The position numbers and the translations under genes were made by a program. The notes under the pieces are model-generated. The model saw only the letters and a list, made by a program, of their open reading frames with translations. It ran no database searches and had not been told where the DNA came from. Positions 14,201-27,174 of a stretch of DNA of 64,000 nucleotides are shown here, piece by piece; the stretch's first letter is position 1, and each line of letters opens with the position of its first letter. The DNA is from Lepas anatifera (lineage: Eukaryota; Arthropoda; Thecostraca; Lepadidae). The stretch spans positions 62,001-126,000 of the forward strand of contig JAOTON010001697.1 in NCBI GenBank assembly GCA_034440635.1, in the 5' to 3' direction.

Positions 14201-14740
14201 AATCTAGGGAGCCCCGAGAGATTCTCAGGAGTCCACAATTTTGGTCAAGAGGCGCCGTGAATCAGTATCAGAGACTCCCTGAGATCTAATCGGGAGAGGG
14301 GCCGGAAATTAACCTTGTGAGTAGCGCCAAGTGTTGGTCTTAGGCGGCTCCAGAGCTAGTCTCAGGTACCCCAAGAACTGATCTCGGAAGCCCGAGTTAT
14401 TTTCAGAGGACCTTTCAGTTCTAGTTTAAGGAGGGCCGGAGAGCTAATCTCAGAGATCCGACAATTAGTCTCACGAGGTCTCCAGGAAATAGTCTAAGGG
14501 GTCCCCTGAAGCTGCACTCAGGTGTCCCCAAAAGCTAGTCTCAGCGAGCACCCCTCTCCTTCCTCCCCCTCCCCTCAAATTTATCCTCAGGGCCCCACGA
14601 GAGTAAGTTCCAGGGAGTCCCAGTAGGTAGTCTCATGGTACCCCCAAATGCTGGTTTTGGGGGACGTAAGTACTGATTTGCGGGAAAAGTGTTGTTTTCA
14701 GGGGTCCCAGATACTGGTTTCGGCACCGTGCCAAGTGCTA
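11280..14740. repeat. degenerate minisatellite, unit near 21-24 bp (GGTCTCAGGGGCCCCCGAGCTT)
   Basis: Units with the core GGTCTCAGGGG and a C-run repeat for about 3.4 kb. The left part (to about 12.7 kb) is well preserved. From about 13.2 kb units drift to AGTCTCAGGGG forms and become irregular, suggesting an old array with younger expansion on the left. A distinct segment beginning GATCATCGGTAT recurs at about 11598, 11901, 12135 and 12458, giving a loose higher-order period of 230-325 bases. Open frames across it translate to SQGPPSLVS-like repeats and are artefacts of the unit length. Confidence 0.95.
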
Positions 14741-16020
14741 GGCCCCTTGAGATCTCTGCTCGACCCAGGGGTCAAGGGGGGGGGTGATGGTCCTGGATGG
14801 CTTAACACTGGCATAGCAATACAAGCTCTGTACAATGCCTATCCGCAACTTAAATTCCAAGGAAGTACTCACCTCCCCAAGCCCCCGGGATCTCCAACCA
14901 ATGACTAGGGAGGAGTAAGTGAGCCGTTTCACCAGTAAGACCGTCCATGGAATAGGTTTTATATAGCATCTGGGGCACACTCATATATCCTTTTTATTGA
15001 GCGTCCTTTTTCCTTTCCATTTCTTTTAGATTTTAGAATACAGTCCAGAGATATCGCTTTAGATCCTAGTTTCAAAGAAGATTTTCGAAAATCATATTTT
15101 CGAAAATTTATATTTTCCCATTGCGTACCAAAAAACACAAATTGAAACATGTCTATCAGGCGTCATTACTGAAGGAAAAGCAAAAGTTAATCTAATTTTA
15201 GCATCCATAATAGCAAATCGAACAGGTAATTTGGAACTTCAGCTGGTTTTTAATCTATTAGCTTAGTCCCAATAACTACCGTCCTAAATATTCTGAAATA
15301 AACAACTTTCAAATATTTTCGAAGGAGACCAGACAAATGACAAGGACAAACATTGATGAGCAAGGAAAATGACAAACATTGATGAGCATAATCCCAAAAA
15401 GAAAAATAGGTATGTAAGGTTTATAATAACAATGACAGAGTAATCCAAGGCAATAGTTTTCTCAGGCGCCTATTGTTTTGGTAATTTACTCATTTACAAC
15501 ATAGCAAGGGTAAGAAAGTAACTGTGGTGAATTCATCAGGACCTTTCCTCGGAATAGACGTTATATGACGTCCGAAACACACCACCATCAACCATATCCC
15601 TTGTATTTTTATTCATTTTTTTCAATTCTTTGGAAAATTTCTGATTAAAGAGTTCATGAATTCGACACCCGGAAAAAATTGGCATCATTTTCCGTAGAGG
15701 ATCATTTCTTCGTACTCAAAACGATTGACCTTCAATAACTTTATACCTGATTACCAGAGTGAATCGAGGTAAAGTCAGGTTTAACATCATGCACGCAGCA
15801 ACATTTGATTTCCCGAAATGTGCCACAATACTGTTATTATAGCCTGGCTGTCATATAGGTATGGACCAGCCTTAATATTTGGTGACCTAAATTTACCAAC
15901 ACTTGGTCGGATCGAGAAAAATCAAACTATAAACAAAATAATAACAAACACTTAAGAAGGGATAGAAAAATTTCCGTGGTGTAAATGTTATAATGTCAAA
16001 ATATTATACGACGCATATAG
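14741..16020. other. AT-rich interior of the hAT-like element, no gene seen
   Basis: No tandem units and no recognised coding sequence. Short palindromic TTTTCGAAAA motifs occur near 15080-15110. Confidence 0.5.
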
Positions 16021-16130
16021 GAGATGGGCCCAGACTACTAAGGGCCCCCGGCCTGGCCCCCGGCCTGGGGGCCCCCGACGGTAGTCGGACCCCTCCTTGG
16101 CCGAATCCTGGCTACGCCACTGGTTCCGTC

Positions 16131-18230
16131 ATGGACTCTTTCTTGGGAAGACGGACCTTGACTTGGTGACGAAGGGCGGGGATGAGGCGTAGAGCTCAAA
16201 ATTTATAGGGACTCGGGAGAGTGCTGTTAAGATAGTTCATCCAAGAACATGTTGGCAAAGTTAATCTGTTGGCTTATGTTGGTATGTGGAAGACAATGAG
16301 AAAATAAAAGATCAAGTACCAAAATTTTGGGGAACGTACCCCTGGTTCCAAATTTTGGATAGCAGGTCCCGCCATCCTCCCTTCGCTTTTGACTCCCATG
16401 AGTACTGCCAGGTTATTGTCATTTGGGTTTCGCTTCAGTTGGCTGGGACTCCATGTGATTTAGATACTGATGCTTCAAACGACGTGTGGTTTGATTCACA
16501 AATTAGAAACATATTGTACAGTTTAAAGTTTTCAGCTATGAGACATCTACTTGTGACAGTGACGCGGATTTTGTCGCTTTGTTTAACCCGAACTGAAGAG
16601 GATATTATTTTTGTCAAGGACTCATCATCCGATTATAATCAATGACGTACCATACTATTCCAGGTCCGATCTTGAATCTTCAGCCGATGCCTTTTATCTA
16701 TCGCCGTCTGATTGATACGGGTGACATCATGGAAATTGTTTTAAAGAGGAAGTGACTACACTTCGATACGACCTAACCGATGCGCAGCCCGGTCGTCAAA
16801 TCCATGCTATCGCCAATGGGCTATCGGGCACTGCCGTGATTTTTTACGTGCGACTGCGGTTATTGAACGATCGAGAGCCATGAGGTTTGAGCCCACCCCA
16901 GTCATTAAACTTAACTGCAAAGCAGGTAGAGGTAGTGGTCCTTGGCGGGGAAGTATGGTTTCTGCTCCACCATTGTGACCCTCCGGAGGCTTTCATTTCA
17001 GCCAAGCACTCTAACGGGCAGGTACTGCAGCTTTGGGGCTTTACGACTGACGGACTCAGCTGAGGTCATATGGTGTCACCATGGCAGTCAGTATGGTGTA
17101 GCCATCAGTAACACGGCTTCGAATGCGCTGGAATGTTTATACATATACTATTTCATATCACATAAGGTCATTTCAGGTCACTCAAATTAACTGGCCTTTG
17201 GATTTCAAATGTCAATGGTCATTTATGTGCTCGGGAACTGACGCTTACAGCAAACACAAATATGTGTGCTAGATTACACTGGTGAATGTCATTTAAGGTT
17301 GGTGCTCTTCTTTTACCTTTTATGACAGAATGGGGCCAAGGCCGTGGCCCTGAACCCACGTTATGATGTAACTGTCCCTTACAGGCACATGGAACGGTAA
17401 TGTTTTGGTACTGACGATATACTGTCGGTTGTGATTTTTGCCAACGCGACGGGAGCAGTTTGACTTTTCGAATTTTGTCTGTAATCCTACGGTGGCAGCG
17501 AACGACATAATGATATTTAAAAAAGGCTCCGAAACTAATATATGCAGGCTTGTCAAATTAAACTTTTTGCGTGAAATCAAAGCCAGGCTTTGAGCTCGGT
17601 TCCGATTGTATTTTCCAGGATTTGAATTAAATGTTGGAGTTAACTTGAATAAACGAATCCCAATTCAATCACAGTCATGGAGTCTTGTTCTAATCTGATG
17701 TATCCGTACAAGTTAATGTAGGGTACAAGCAAATGCAGGCATCAGTTTGTATCGTCAGTTCGCTGTTCTAAACGGCTTCTCTGCCACATACGCCCGGTAT
17801 GGGGCAGAAACAGACCGGTACTATTCCGTGTCTTTCTCACAGGGGCTTTCTATGTACTGAAGTTTTGGTGTAAGTGTGATGCAGATGAAAAATTGTTGAA
17901 ATAAGTGGGTAGGGGAAATGTATGTCAACATTGGTGTTGAAACAGCCCCCGTTCAACTTTCTTGGCAACTTGTGACGCTGACGTCAGAGTCGCAACGCCG
18001 GAGGTGTATTACAACTTGAGCATATGGGGAGTTGGGTGTTTCTGAGCAAAGTATTAACTATCCAACGCTCATAAAATTATGAAAGTGTGAAAGAAAGTCG
18101 AAAAGGCTGATTAATGTTTCGGTTATGCGTATTCGTCAGAATGAGTCAAGTCTGAATTTAAAACTGGCATCAGCTTCATACCGTCAGAAAACTGCATTAA
18201 CCTCTAGAACTTGAACCAGTCTGGTACTGT
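16131..18230. other. unassigned stretch
   Basis: Resumes the pre-insertion sequence that followed the LINE relic. Open frames of about 80-120 codons (for example 16286-16645 plus) have no recognised domain. Confidence 0.4.
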
Positions 18231-18235
18231 AGAGC

Positions 18236-18266
18236 CTCCGGTTGGCATGCCGACCAGGAGGCTTTG
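18236..18266. repeat. short near-perfect palindrome
   Basis: GCCTCC, then a GGTTGGCATGCCGACC core, then AGGAGGC: a hairpin or cruciform of about 14 base pairs with one mismatch and one extra base. Function unknown. Confidence 0.6.
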
Positions 18267-21200
18267 TCAGAAGGTCCTGGTAGAAAGCAGTACCCCCTAG
18301 TATCTTCTACGGAGAGAAACGGCTTCTAATCCAACAGTTTTTTAGGTTGCGTCATCATCGTCAGCTGAGCCTGCTCTGAGAATGAACATCAGCGACTTGA
18401 AATTTATGAAGGTAAAACAAACGGACCCAGACATATTCACCGAACCTATTCAAAAATCTGGTTGAATTTTTTAACTTTGAAAGGTCCTCCTCTTTAAGCT
18501 TAATCAATTTATAAATCGCACAAAGAAAACACCAACGAAAGTTTAATTTTCGAGACCCTCGAATTAAGCCTGTAATTCAATATATTTAATTCCAAGGGAA
18601 ATCTATCACCAAAATGATAAGTTCAAGATACTTGAAGATGCGGCACTAACGCACGAAATCAGGTATCAATAGCTAGCCCATTTTGTGTCAGATTAAAGAA
18701 AGCAAAAACTTGACATCTCATTCTAGTTGTGGTTGGACTGTTAAAAACTTCAAATCAAATATTACCTAAAAAACCAATAGCAAACAACTTATTGTATTGT
18801 TATTAAGTTATTGTAGACTCTCCAAATCAGATTCCTTTGCTAAGCCAAGGCTTAGAGCTATTGTAGGTACATTATTAGAAGAAGAAACATTTTCATTGCT
18901 TCAAAATAGTTTTTGATCAGATTCAATTTTTTTAAGTTTACGGGTTTTGGACCAGGTAAAACAAATATTTTAGTTTGAAAGTTATGCCATAAGAAAGACC
19001 GGTTTGAGGGCTACATTCATCCAGCAAAACGTTTCTGCTCGCCACCCATAGGTTTCGAGCTAAATCTCGATAAGGATCTAAAAATAAACCTTCTTAAGCC
19101 TTACTGCATGAGATGATAACGTGCCTGTATAGATACACCACTGCTGAATGTAGCGCTTTATGAATATTGAAGCCCCTCTCCTGGTCTTTCTGTGGATTTT
19201 GCTTTATGACGCTGTAAGATCCATGCCTCATACCTATAGTGTGAGCCCCATTCCCGAAACGCGAAATTTGGAAAACAGGTCCGACACCTTTATATTTGTC
19301 CTGCCGTGGGTTGAGGAGGTCCTCCGCAGTAGGGAGGCTCTTTATCGTTTGCGTATTAAACCGCAAAGAAAGGATGGACAATCACCAGCTAAAGCATCAT
19401 TGTAAGTGCAACTTAATATATACAAGGAAGAAAATATTTCACCACAGCTGTACCGTTTTGCACATGCGTGATAGGAAAACATTGAAATCAACACTGCACA
19501 TCGTGATATTTCAAAAGAGGACATCAAAAAACCGTAACAGATTATGCTTAGATCATTCCTGATAGTATGGCTGCCACCCAGTCACTACGCTACCGCACTA
19601 CCGCATCACTACCGCATGTAGCGCGTTTCTTTACTATTTTCTTAGTAGAATTAACGCGTTTTTTAGCTCAACACTTGACTAGTGCGAATTTATGTTGCTG
19701 GTTAGTTTTCCTTGTGTTTTCGCCTGGCTGACTTGGCTTTAAAGCTCATTGAAGTGTCTGCATAACGTATATAATCTTACATGCATTCATCATGATTATA
19801 ATGTTGGGTGCGCCGACTTCTATAGTCATCTGACGCTCATATTTCTGAGTATGTTAGTCTTAGTTTACATACAAGTTAATCTGGCACCACATAACGTCCA
19901 TATCTATATAGATATATTGCCACTGGCTTTTCCGACTCCACAGCGACGCCAAATTAGGCTGCAGACCGAGCCTTGTACAGTTGTATCAGTGCTAAATGCC
20001 CAAGAAAATACAAGGACTTGTGTAAAGCTGAAACAAGGAAATAATCATTGCAATTGGGTCGTAGGGGTAATGACGCCGAAGGCGGCTTACGTTATTTAAC
20101 GTTTAAAGTATACATGAACATCAAAGGAAGCGTTTAAACGCATGCATGCCAGTAACATACACACCTCAGAATGGTGTGTACCGTATGGGTCCGTCCCCCC
20201 GGCTGTTATAAATGCTATGCTATAGTGAATGCCTTCCATGCACTGTAAGGCACTGCATGGTGGTATATGAAATTCTCAGCTCACGAAAAAGTGCTCTGAG
20301 AGACTTCGTGGCAGTTGCATTCTTCAATTCTGGTTGAATTTTTGAACTTTGATAGGTCTTCCATCGCTACATCTACAGTGTTATAACATCCGCTGATAAA
20401 GAATTGCCCAAAAGATCGAACGGACAAATAACTTGTTTATAAACATTACCAGAAACTAAATCCCAAAAAACTTTAAAGTTCATGTTATATTACTTCTGGA
20501 AAAAATGACGTTTAAGTCATACTTAAGTTGCATTCTTCATCAACTCGACGTAAATTCACACGGCTGATTCCGAGACAAGCATACCAGCCATCCATACGGT
20601 GACCAACCAATGCATGCCATTTATCTTAACAATAATATAGTTCCTGAGCATAAAGGGTTCACAACATTGCCAGAGAATAATTGTCTTTGGAGAATTTCTG
20701 CGAGCCACAGGATGATGTTCTTTCCACTGCTTTAGTATTATTGACATGCATGATACATATTTTATTGTCGATCACTGACGCAGGTAAATCGCTGTGCTAG
20801 CCACAGCAAGTATTAACATCACGAACACCAAGAGCACAAGAGTGCAAATCTAGCCGTAGGCTTCCGATCTTCTTCAGCCAGATCGGATCTGAACATTGTC
20901 ATTTTCCTGTATTATTCATACTTCCATACTATTGAGGTGGCTTTTTAAGTCTTATCGTGATGAGTATAAAGTGACAAAAGCTATGGAAGGAGACGGTAAG
21001 GAGGAGGAAAAGGGATAAAGATGATGGGATTCTAACTGGAGGGGTCGCTGCAGCCACAGGCACATGCGCTCACAGCCCCCAGGTAGGATAAGGATAAGGG
21101 CAAGGATTACCGGAAAAAATCCCACATAATCGCATACTCACATCGAACAACTAAACCAAAATAATAACACCATAAAAATGCTTGATTCTTCGGCTTCGTA

Positions 21201-21375
21201 TTCATTTTGTCTTGGGTCATATGAGTGTCGTTCCTTGTGTTGCATCTTGCCTGTAACAGTGTAATTTCCATTTGTCATTTATCTTTACTTGCTGCGTTTT
21301 TTCTTTAATCTCAGTCTTGATGGCTTCTTTCACAATATTCATTTTTATATATATTATGTAGGCATTATATGTGTA
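18267..21375. other. unassigned stretch
   Basis: No domain or element ends recognised. A small cluster of the 9-mer ACTACCGCA lies around 19585-19620. Open frames near 19160-19560 and 19749-20099 are unremarkable. Confidence 0.4.
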
Positions 21376-21377
21376 CA

Positions 21378-21449
<72 letters not shown>
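21376..21449. repeat. (TA)n microsatellite
   Basis: A long, essentially perfect TA run preceded by a degenerate TATATTA segment. Open frames reading YIYI repeats across it are artefacts. Confidence 0.97.
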
Positions 21450-21452
<3 letters not shown>

Positions 21453-22980
21453 AAAGCACTCAGCCGGGCTCTTAGACACGGGAAATTCAGTATCTATTCA
21501 GACGTCAGGAAAGCAATCAGCTAATTAAGGACCTGGTGACGCACCATTCGACTTAGAGATTCCTTCTCTTTTTGGCATCAGCAATAGTGTTGGACGGTAA
21601 TATTCTTAGTATAACACAGCATCACGAACGCAGCTTGGCATCAATCTGAAATGCAGTTAATAATTTATCAAAAACTAGATCTTCAGCAGCTAATTGGCTA
21701 ACAGATAGCACTTCAATCGGACAAGTATTCCATGATAAATATAAAACCATCACACAACTATTGCAGACCCTCATATCCTTGACATTTATACCATAAATGT
21801 ATATATGTACATATATGTGCTATGGGCAGTGGATGTGTATGGGGTGTGAAAATTCATTTCATTTATTCCGAAAATTTCATTTTATTTCATTCATCCTGAT
21901 GAGCAGAGCATACTCACAGTAAATAAGAAGTATTAACAATATCATGTTTACTTCTTTGGGTAACTTTTTCATCTGAAAGTTTTTTCCTAAGTCTTGTAGC
22001 CTTTATTTATGACTAATAACTGCAAGCTGGTGGTGACGGCTGGGCGTTGGACCGACCACGGGGCAAAGAGCAACCACATCTACAAATGAGGGCTGCATAA
22101 TATTCCTAAGTCACTCCAGCCATTCGGTCTTTGAATTATCTATATATCTTAAAAATAGCTGTCGACTTTCACAGAGGTACTGGAAACTCTTCTGCGTTGC
22201 AGGAAGCTCAGAATATGAGCAGACACACGTAAAAATTTGGGATGTGGAGCTGGGCATTGCAAGAGAAATAATAATGCAAATCTCTCCCGGCGGCGCATGC
22301 TAGGCAAACGCGGGGCTCAGAACGGAGCATTTGAAGGACAAAGCTTATGCGTGCGCCAATTCTTGCGTAAATAGTCTGAACGCAGGAGCAAGGTACTTTG
22401 AAACCCTATGCTCGTATTCTCCTACCATTTGTCATGTTCGTACTATCATTAGCTGGGCTAGTTTCGTCGTGGTGGCTAGGTGACTAGGACCTGGCGTCGG
22501 CTTCATGTCCCATCACTCGGATCGATCACCCTCTTCAGATGTCTGCCGATATCTGGGAAACATCCAGAGGTCACCACCTTCAGGCCGGGGTGCCAGTGTG
22601 GGTTGTGTAAACTGGACTAATGCCCATGCGCCAGAAACTGCTACGCGTGACTAGTCATTATTGTTGAGGCTGGTAATCAGGCGCGGTGAATGACGGCACC
22701 ATCTATCTCAATCATCCGACTTTTCTTACGGGGCCTTGATGTTTTACATAGAGTCCACGGACGTGAAGAGCTGCATCTGGCGCAGAGTGGCTGACTGGTG
22801 TCATCTAGAGGATTCGATGTTGGCCATCTAAGTCTGACGAAGCTGCATCGTTGTTTTATGACTTTTTATTTGCGATCAAACAGTAAGCATTGAGTTTTGC
22901 AGTTCCTAATAAGGATTGTCTTCACATGTTTCTTTTTATCTTGGCGGTGGGAATTGGTTGATACAGCATTGGCATTATTA
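21450..22980. other. unassigned stretch
   Basis: AT-rich to balanced sequence without recognised features. Confidence 0.4.
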
Positions 22981-23003
22981 TTTATTATTATTATTATTGT
23001 TAT

Positions 23004-23041
<38 letters not shown>
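22975..23041. repeat. (ATT)n followed by (TA)n microsatellite
   Basis: TTATTATTATTATT at about 22979-23000 passes into a TA run ending near 23041. Confidence 0.95.
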
Positions 23042-23046
<5 letters not shown>

Positions 23047-23189
23047 CTTTACTATATATGTTATTATCTATTATTACTACCTATTAAGTTTCGCAAGTCG
23101 TCTGCCTCCTCCATCGCTCCAAACGTTATTTTCTCAGCTATATTGCTGTGTATCCCATTGAAGCGAATTTTTTATGGAAATACGCGTAA

Positions 23190-23275
23190 GTCATCTGCGC
23201 TGTCAGCACAACTGGTAGGGCATCTAGCTAAAATTCCACTGCTCTTGGGGTCAACTCCCAAGATGGATTTTGGCA
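23190..23275 (+). pseudogene. tRNA-like relic, possibly a SINE head
   Basis: CAGCACAACTGGTAGGGCATC (from about 23203) resembles an A box, and 47 bases later GGGGTCAACTCCCAAG (about 23247) resembles a B box. Spacing suits a tRNA body, but the acceptor ends do not pair. This fits a tRNA-derived SINE or decayed tRNA gene. The rest of a SINE was not delimited. Confidence 0.4.
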
Positions 23276-23279
23276 CCCG

Positions 23280-24757
23280 CTTTCGTGCATTGGCTTTCTG
23301 AAACCTTGTTTTTTTCATTAAGATCCAAGCTACGAATGACAAGCAGATGTGTCATAATGCGTTCATTAGAAGAATGTATATTGCTATATCTATACGAGTT
23401 TTGCACTGTTGTGCGTTTATATCAGAACGCACATGAACAGTTCTGTGTTTTGGCCTTGAACATTTTGGCGTTTAACACATTGAATAAATCTACTCCCTCC
23501 TCCGATGACCTTTATCATGCCGTAAAGGCTTCTACAGCTAAGTAACTGTCAGCTCCTAGAATATTAAGGTACTGGCAGTCACTGTCTATCACATTGCAGT
23601 CACCTACAGCGTTTCTCGTTAATTATTCAAACTGTTATTACCAGACGGGTCCTCTACGTAGGTGTATGATTGTGTTATTCCTATTAATCCGCTAGAGCAT
23701 GGCTGACTGTGTGTGATGGTGAATGATATCATGGTACGCATAATACGCCGAATAAACATGGATCAGTAACAGGAGCAGGGAATCAGGCTTCATTCTCTCA
23801 GACTTAGACAGTCCGTCGAAATTGAGGCATTCACATTTATCTAACAAAACCTCACCCTATATCCTTCATAGTAAGTCAATTGACTTTATTTGCGTATAAG
23901 CATAGCTTCAGTAATGTTCCTGAACACGAAAACTAATTTCACTTGGGTTGTAAGGAAAATAGATTTTGGAGATTAGTTGCCAACATAATGATTTAACCCT
24001 ATAACGTGCACACAAAGATTTAATATCTATCGGTGTGAAACAAACTCAGCAAAGTGGAGCCTATGTTTTTTATGATGCACAGTATTTTTTATTTTACTGT
24101 TGAATTCTCTAAACATAGGATATACCAATTATTCTTATTAGTCAGGACTTTTATTTATTTTGCATTTGAAGACTTTTTCATATATCAATACCAACACGAA
24201 TAATTTAAGTGGCTTTCCTTAAAGTGGCGGCCACAAACTTGTCTTGGTGCCCTAGTAGCTAAAGATATCCGATGAGAGAACGCGGCCGTACCCTTCATGT
24301 TTCGCGCGTCGCCAGGGAATCGCTTATACAGTGGAATCCTATTTCGGCCAAAAATTTGAGAAATGAATGCTGGTTGGTCAATCTAGGAAGAAAAAAGATG
24401 TCACTCTTGGCTGGAAGTGGAACCAAGCCTCTAAGCCTATGCAAATCCTGTCTGCCCTCATTTGAACAACCGGGTGAGAGCAACCGTGCGGGGTATTTTC
24501 CCGCTAAAGGGCTAAGGAAACTGATTAGGGAATACAGGTTGCATTGGGGCACTGCAGCTGCAGTGTAGACATCATTCTCTGAAATTTGTGAGGACAGCAT
24601 AACAATGGAAGCTAAATGGAGAGAGACTGGCACCGGAAGATGCAGCAGGCGAAACAGGTGGGCTGTGACTACTCCACCGAGCGGTGCGCGGCAACAGGGA
24701 TGGAGCGCGACGTGGTTATGATGACAGAGATATGTTCATTCACTAAGATGACCTCTT

Positions 24758-24760
<3 letters not shown>
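23280..24760. other. unassigned stretch
   Basis: No recognisable domain, including the 98-codon frame at 24272-24568. Confidence 0.4.

Positions 24761-24800
<40 letters not shown>
24757..24800. repeat. (CT)n microsatellite
   Basis: CTTTCTCTCTG lead-in followed by a clean CT run of about 30 bases (24771-24799). Confidence 0.95.
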
Positions 24801-24802
<2 letters not shown>

Positions 24803-25560
24803 GGGAGGGAGGAATGCATGTTTTCCTCCCCATCTCTCCCACCCGACTCCCACGTTTGGACTGACGCCATGGCACTCTATTTCTGTTAACTTATGGATCT
24901 GATCAGAAAAACTGCACTGGAAGCATAAATAAGGCTGGTGTCGGTATCCTGGAGAGTTACAGATGCCCGGAGAGAGGAGCAGCCCGGCGGGGGGCGGCCC
25001 AGACATCCACACCATCGCCAGGTCCAAACAGATCACTGTAAGAGGAGGCCACGAGTGAGATGTAAAGACATCGAGGTCGAAAGACGCCGGCTATGCTTCC
25101 TATAAAATCTGGGCTTCCCCTTCCTGCGTGGATTATTGCTTGTTTTGTCTTCTAGATGATATTGCGTCGTTGGGATGTGACGCTACCTCCTCTCAGGAAT
25201 GGTCTTCATATGTGATGTGACATGCTTTTAGCAGTTGCTGTTTAAGCACAGCACGAGAAAAATTACAAGCGATGGATTTTTGGTGGTTCCACTGGTACCT
25301 CGGAGAGGGGGCTTGGATGATCACCCAATGAATTGAGGGGCTTAGCGTACACCATATCACTAGCTCCTTGAACCAGGACCATAAGGGGCCCTTACAGACA
25401 AAACAAAACGACCGAAATTACCCATCCATCGCCACCAGTGTCAGCACCCCTGGGGTTTGTTTGCAAAGTCTTGCACTCACTTAGAGAAGCCCCTTTGATT
25501 GCTGCTAAGATCGCATGTATGGTTGTACTCCTGTGGTGGCACTCTGGCCATAAAACTCGC
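24801..25560. other. unassigned stretch
   Basis: No gene or element recognised. Confidence 0.4.
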
Positions 25561-25755
25561 GCCATTTTTACCGCGCCAACGGACCGTGTCATAACTCGAG
25601 CATCGGAGTCAGACGCGGATGAGGTACAAGCACCCCTGGGGCTCGGCGGCGCCACGAAGTCGCTCCTAGCCCGTCGACTTTTAAACGCGTTAACTCTCCC
25701 GCCGATGAAGATGCAGAGGAGGCACACGAGAGAGAGAGGGGGGAGAGAGAGAGAT

Positions 25756-25795
<40 letters not shown>

Positions 25796-26112
25796 GGAGG
25801 AGGGAGAGAGGAAGAAAGAGAGAGGGAGGAGGGAGAGAGAGCCGCCGCCGCTGTCACCGTTATCGACTCAGCAGAGTAGAAGAGGAGACAGATGGTGAGG
25901 GGCTGCTATTATCCCGTGACAACGCGCCATTCCGAAGCGCGCCAAAGTTGGCTCGGCTGCGGTGCGAGTACTCCGGACACGGCGCCGAAGCCGACGCGTT
26001 TTATCTTAATTGGCCGCAGCTCCCATGCAAAATAAGCACGGCCATAAATCACGGCCTGAGTGACGAGCCAGTGAGTAATATCACTGGCAACAATAGATCC
26101 GGGCCTGTATAA
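25560..26112. other. GC-rich block with internal GA-rich low complexity
   Basis: CpG-rich sequence surrounds a purine tract. A 224-codon plus-strand frame (25438-26112) crosses both, but its middle is Arg/Glu/Gly repeat from the GA tract and no domain is seen. At 26007-26070 lie TTAATTGG, the octamer-like CATGCAAAAT, and the near-palindromic GGCCATAAATCACGGCC, motifs of the homeodomain/POU kind. Regulatory function is inference. Confidence 0.45.
25727..25842. repeat. (GA)n imperfect microsatellite
   Basis: About 115 bases of almost pure purine, mainly GA with GGA and AAA interruptions. Confidence 0.95.
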
Positions 26113-26324
26113 TGGGAGGGAGAAGAAGGGCAGAGAGAAAGACATGCTTGGGTGACTAATTCATCGATTAAACACCACCCAATCTACGTATTTCCAGAAA
26201 ATTGAAGTAGACGGTCGAAATGAAGCTTAAAAACATAATAATTAATCCAACAAGTCAAAAAGCTGTTTTTCAAGATAATGTGCTGCTCTCAGTTTCATCT
26301 ACCACCTACCACTTTCTGTAAATT

Positions 26325-27174
26325 TTAACACGCCCAGTGAAGGGGGTCCTAAAGTGCCCCCTCCGAGATCTCGGAAATCAAGAGGATTAGAAAAACGCCC
26401 GTTGGGGAGTGTGTGGGGGTGATGGAAGCTCATTTCTCTAGGTCAATATCTTTAAGGTCAAATGAGGTCGTAAGTTTCACATCTGGGCCGTACTGAAGAC
26501 CTATTGGATAATGCTGTGATTATGCGGAAAAAGTATAGAATACGCCAAAGCGGACTAAGGTCATAAAGGGAAAGTCCCGCACAATTTTCTCTGAAACTTT
26601 GAGGTCAAGATAATTCGAGGTCAATGACCTATTCCGTATCAATGTGACACATTCCCAAAAATTTACAATATCACTGGCACTATCGCAAACTTTGGGAGGG
26701 AAATGAAGGTTTAACCTTGAAAATACCTTTGTGACATTGACCTGTGACCTTGATATTGACCTTGAATAGAATTCACTATGAAGTCATAGCATAACATACG
26801 TCATACTGAATAATGTCATCTGACCGGAATACTGGGGTCAGTGACTTTGGACATGTGACCTTTGCCTTTGAGCTTGACCTTCATGTGGGTTTACAATTCC
26901 ATATAACTTGATTGTAGGACGTTCTGAGGTCACCACTCGGTCTACAGTGCAGGTGAGCTGGTGCGACCGCGCGTTTAAGACGGTCTCAAAATATAGCTCT
27001 GACTTTGAAAGGCTATAAGTCACAGAACTATCGACGGATTTTCAAAATTTATTCACCAATCGACGCGCTCATAGATCGTTCCAAATATTGCAAAGTAGCG
27101 TTTTCCGGCTGCAAACGGTTCTCCGGCCACCTTGGCAAAATATGTTGGGTGGAACCCTCTACTGCGCGTGTTAA
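26325..27174. mobile_element. TTAA-flanked non-autonomous element, copy B
   Basis: Left end TTAACACGCCCAGTGAAGGG; right end in reverse complement TTAACACGCGCAGTAGAGGG, a close inverted match over 20 bases with TTAA at both edges. The interior has many AGGTCA and TGACCT motifs between about 26450 and 26930, including TTGACCTTGA and CAGTGACTTTGG stretches. No transposase frame. It shares end type and motif content with copies A, C, D and E. Confidence 0.75.

Larger units (their letters stand above)
11206..16122. mobile_element. hAT-like non-autonomous element filled with minisatellite
   Basis: The left terminus CAGTGACGTAGCCAAGG and the right terminus, in reverse complement CAGTGGCGTAGCCAGGAT, form inverted repeats starting CAGTG, and the element is flanked by 8-bp direct repeats agreeing at 7 of 8 positions. 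Known hAT elements have 8-bp duplications and termini beginning CA. No transposase frame is present. An internal copy of the left terminus (CAGTGGCGTAGCCAAGGGG at 13135) suggests that two related elements were joined, or that one was partially duplicated. About 3.5 kb of the interior is a GC-rich tandem array; 14.75-16.02 kb is AT-rich and unassigned. It interrupts the LINE relic. Confidence 0.75.

Noticed and set aside
19094..19405. Overlapping frames on both strands, one with a hydrophobic start
   Set aside because: Hydrophobic stretch is not followed by a credible mature protein, and no domain or splice sites were seen.
25438..26112. 224-codon plus-strand frame
   Set aside because: The middle is a GA microsatellite translation and the flanks are GC-rich without a domain.
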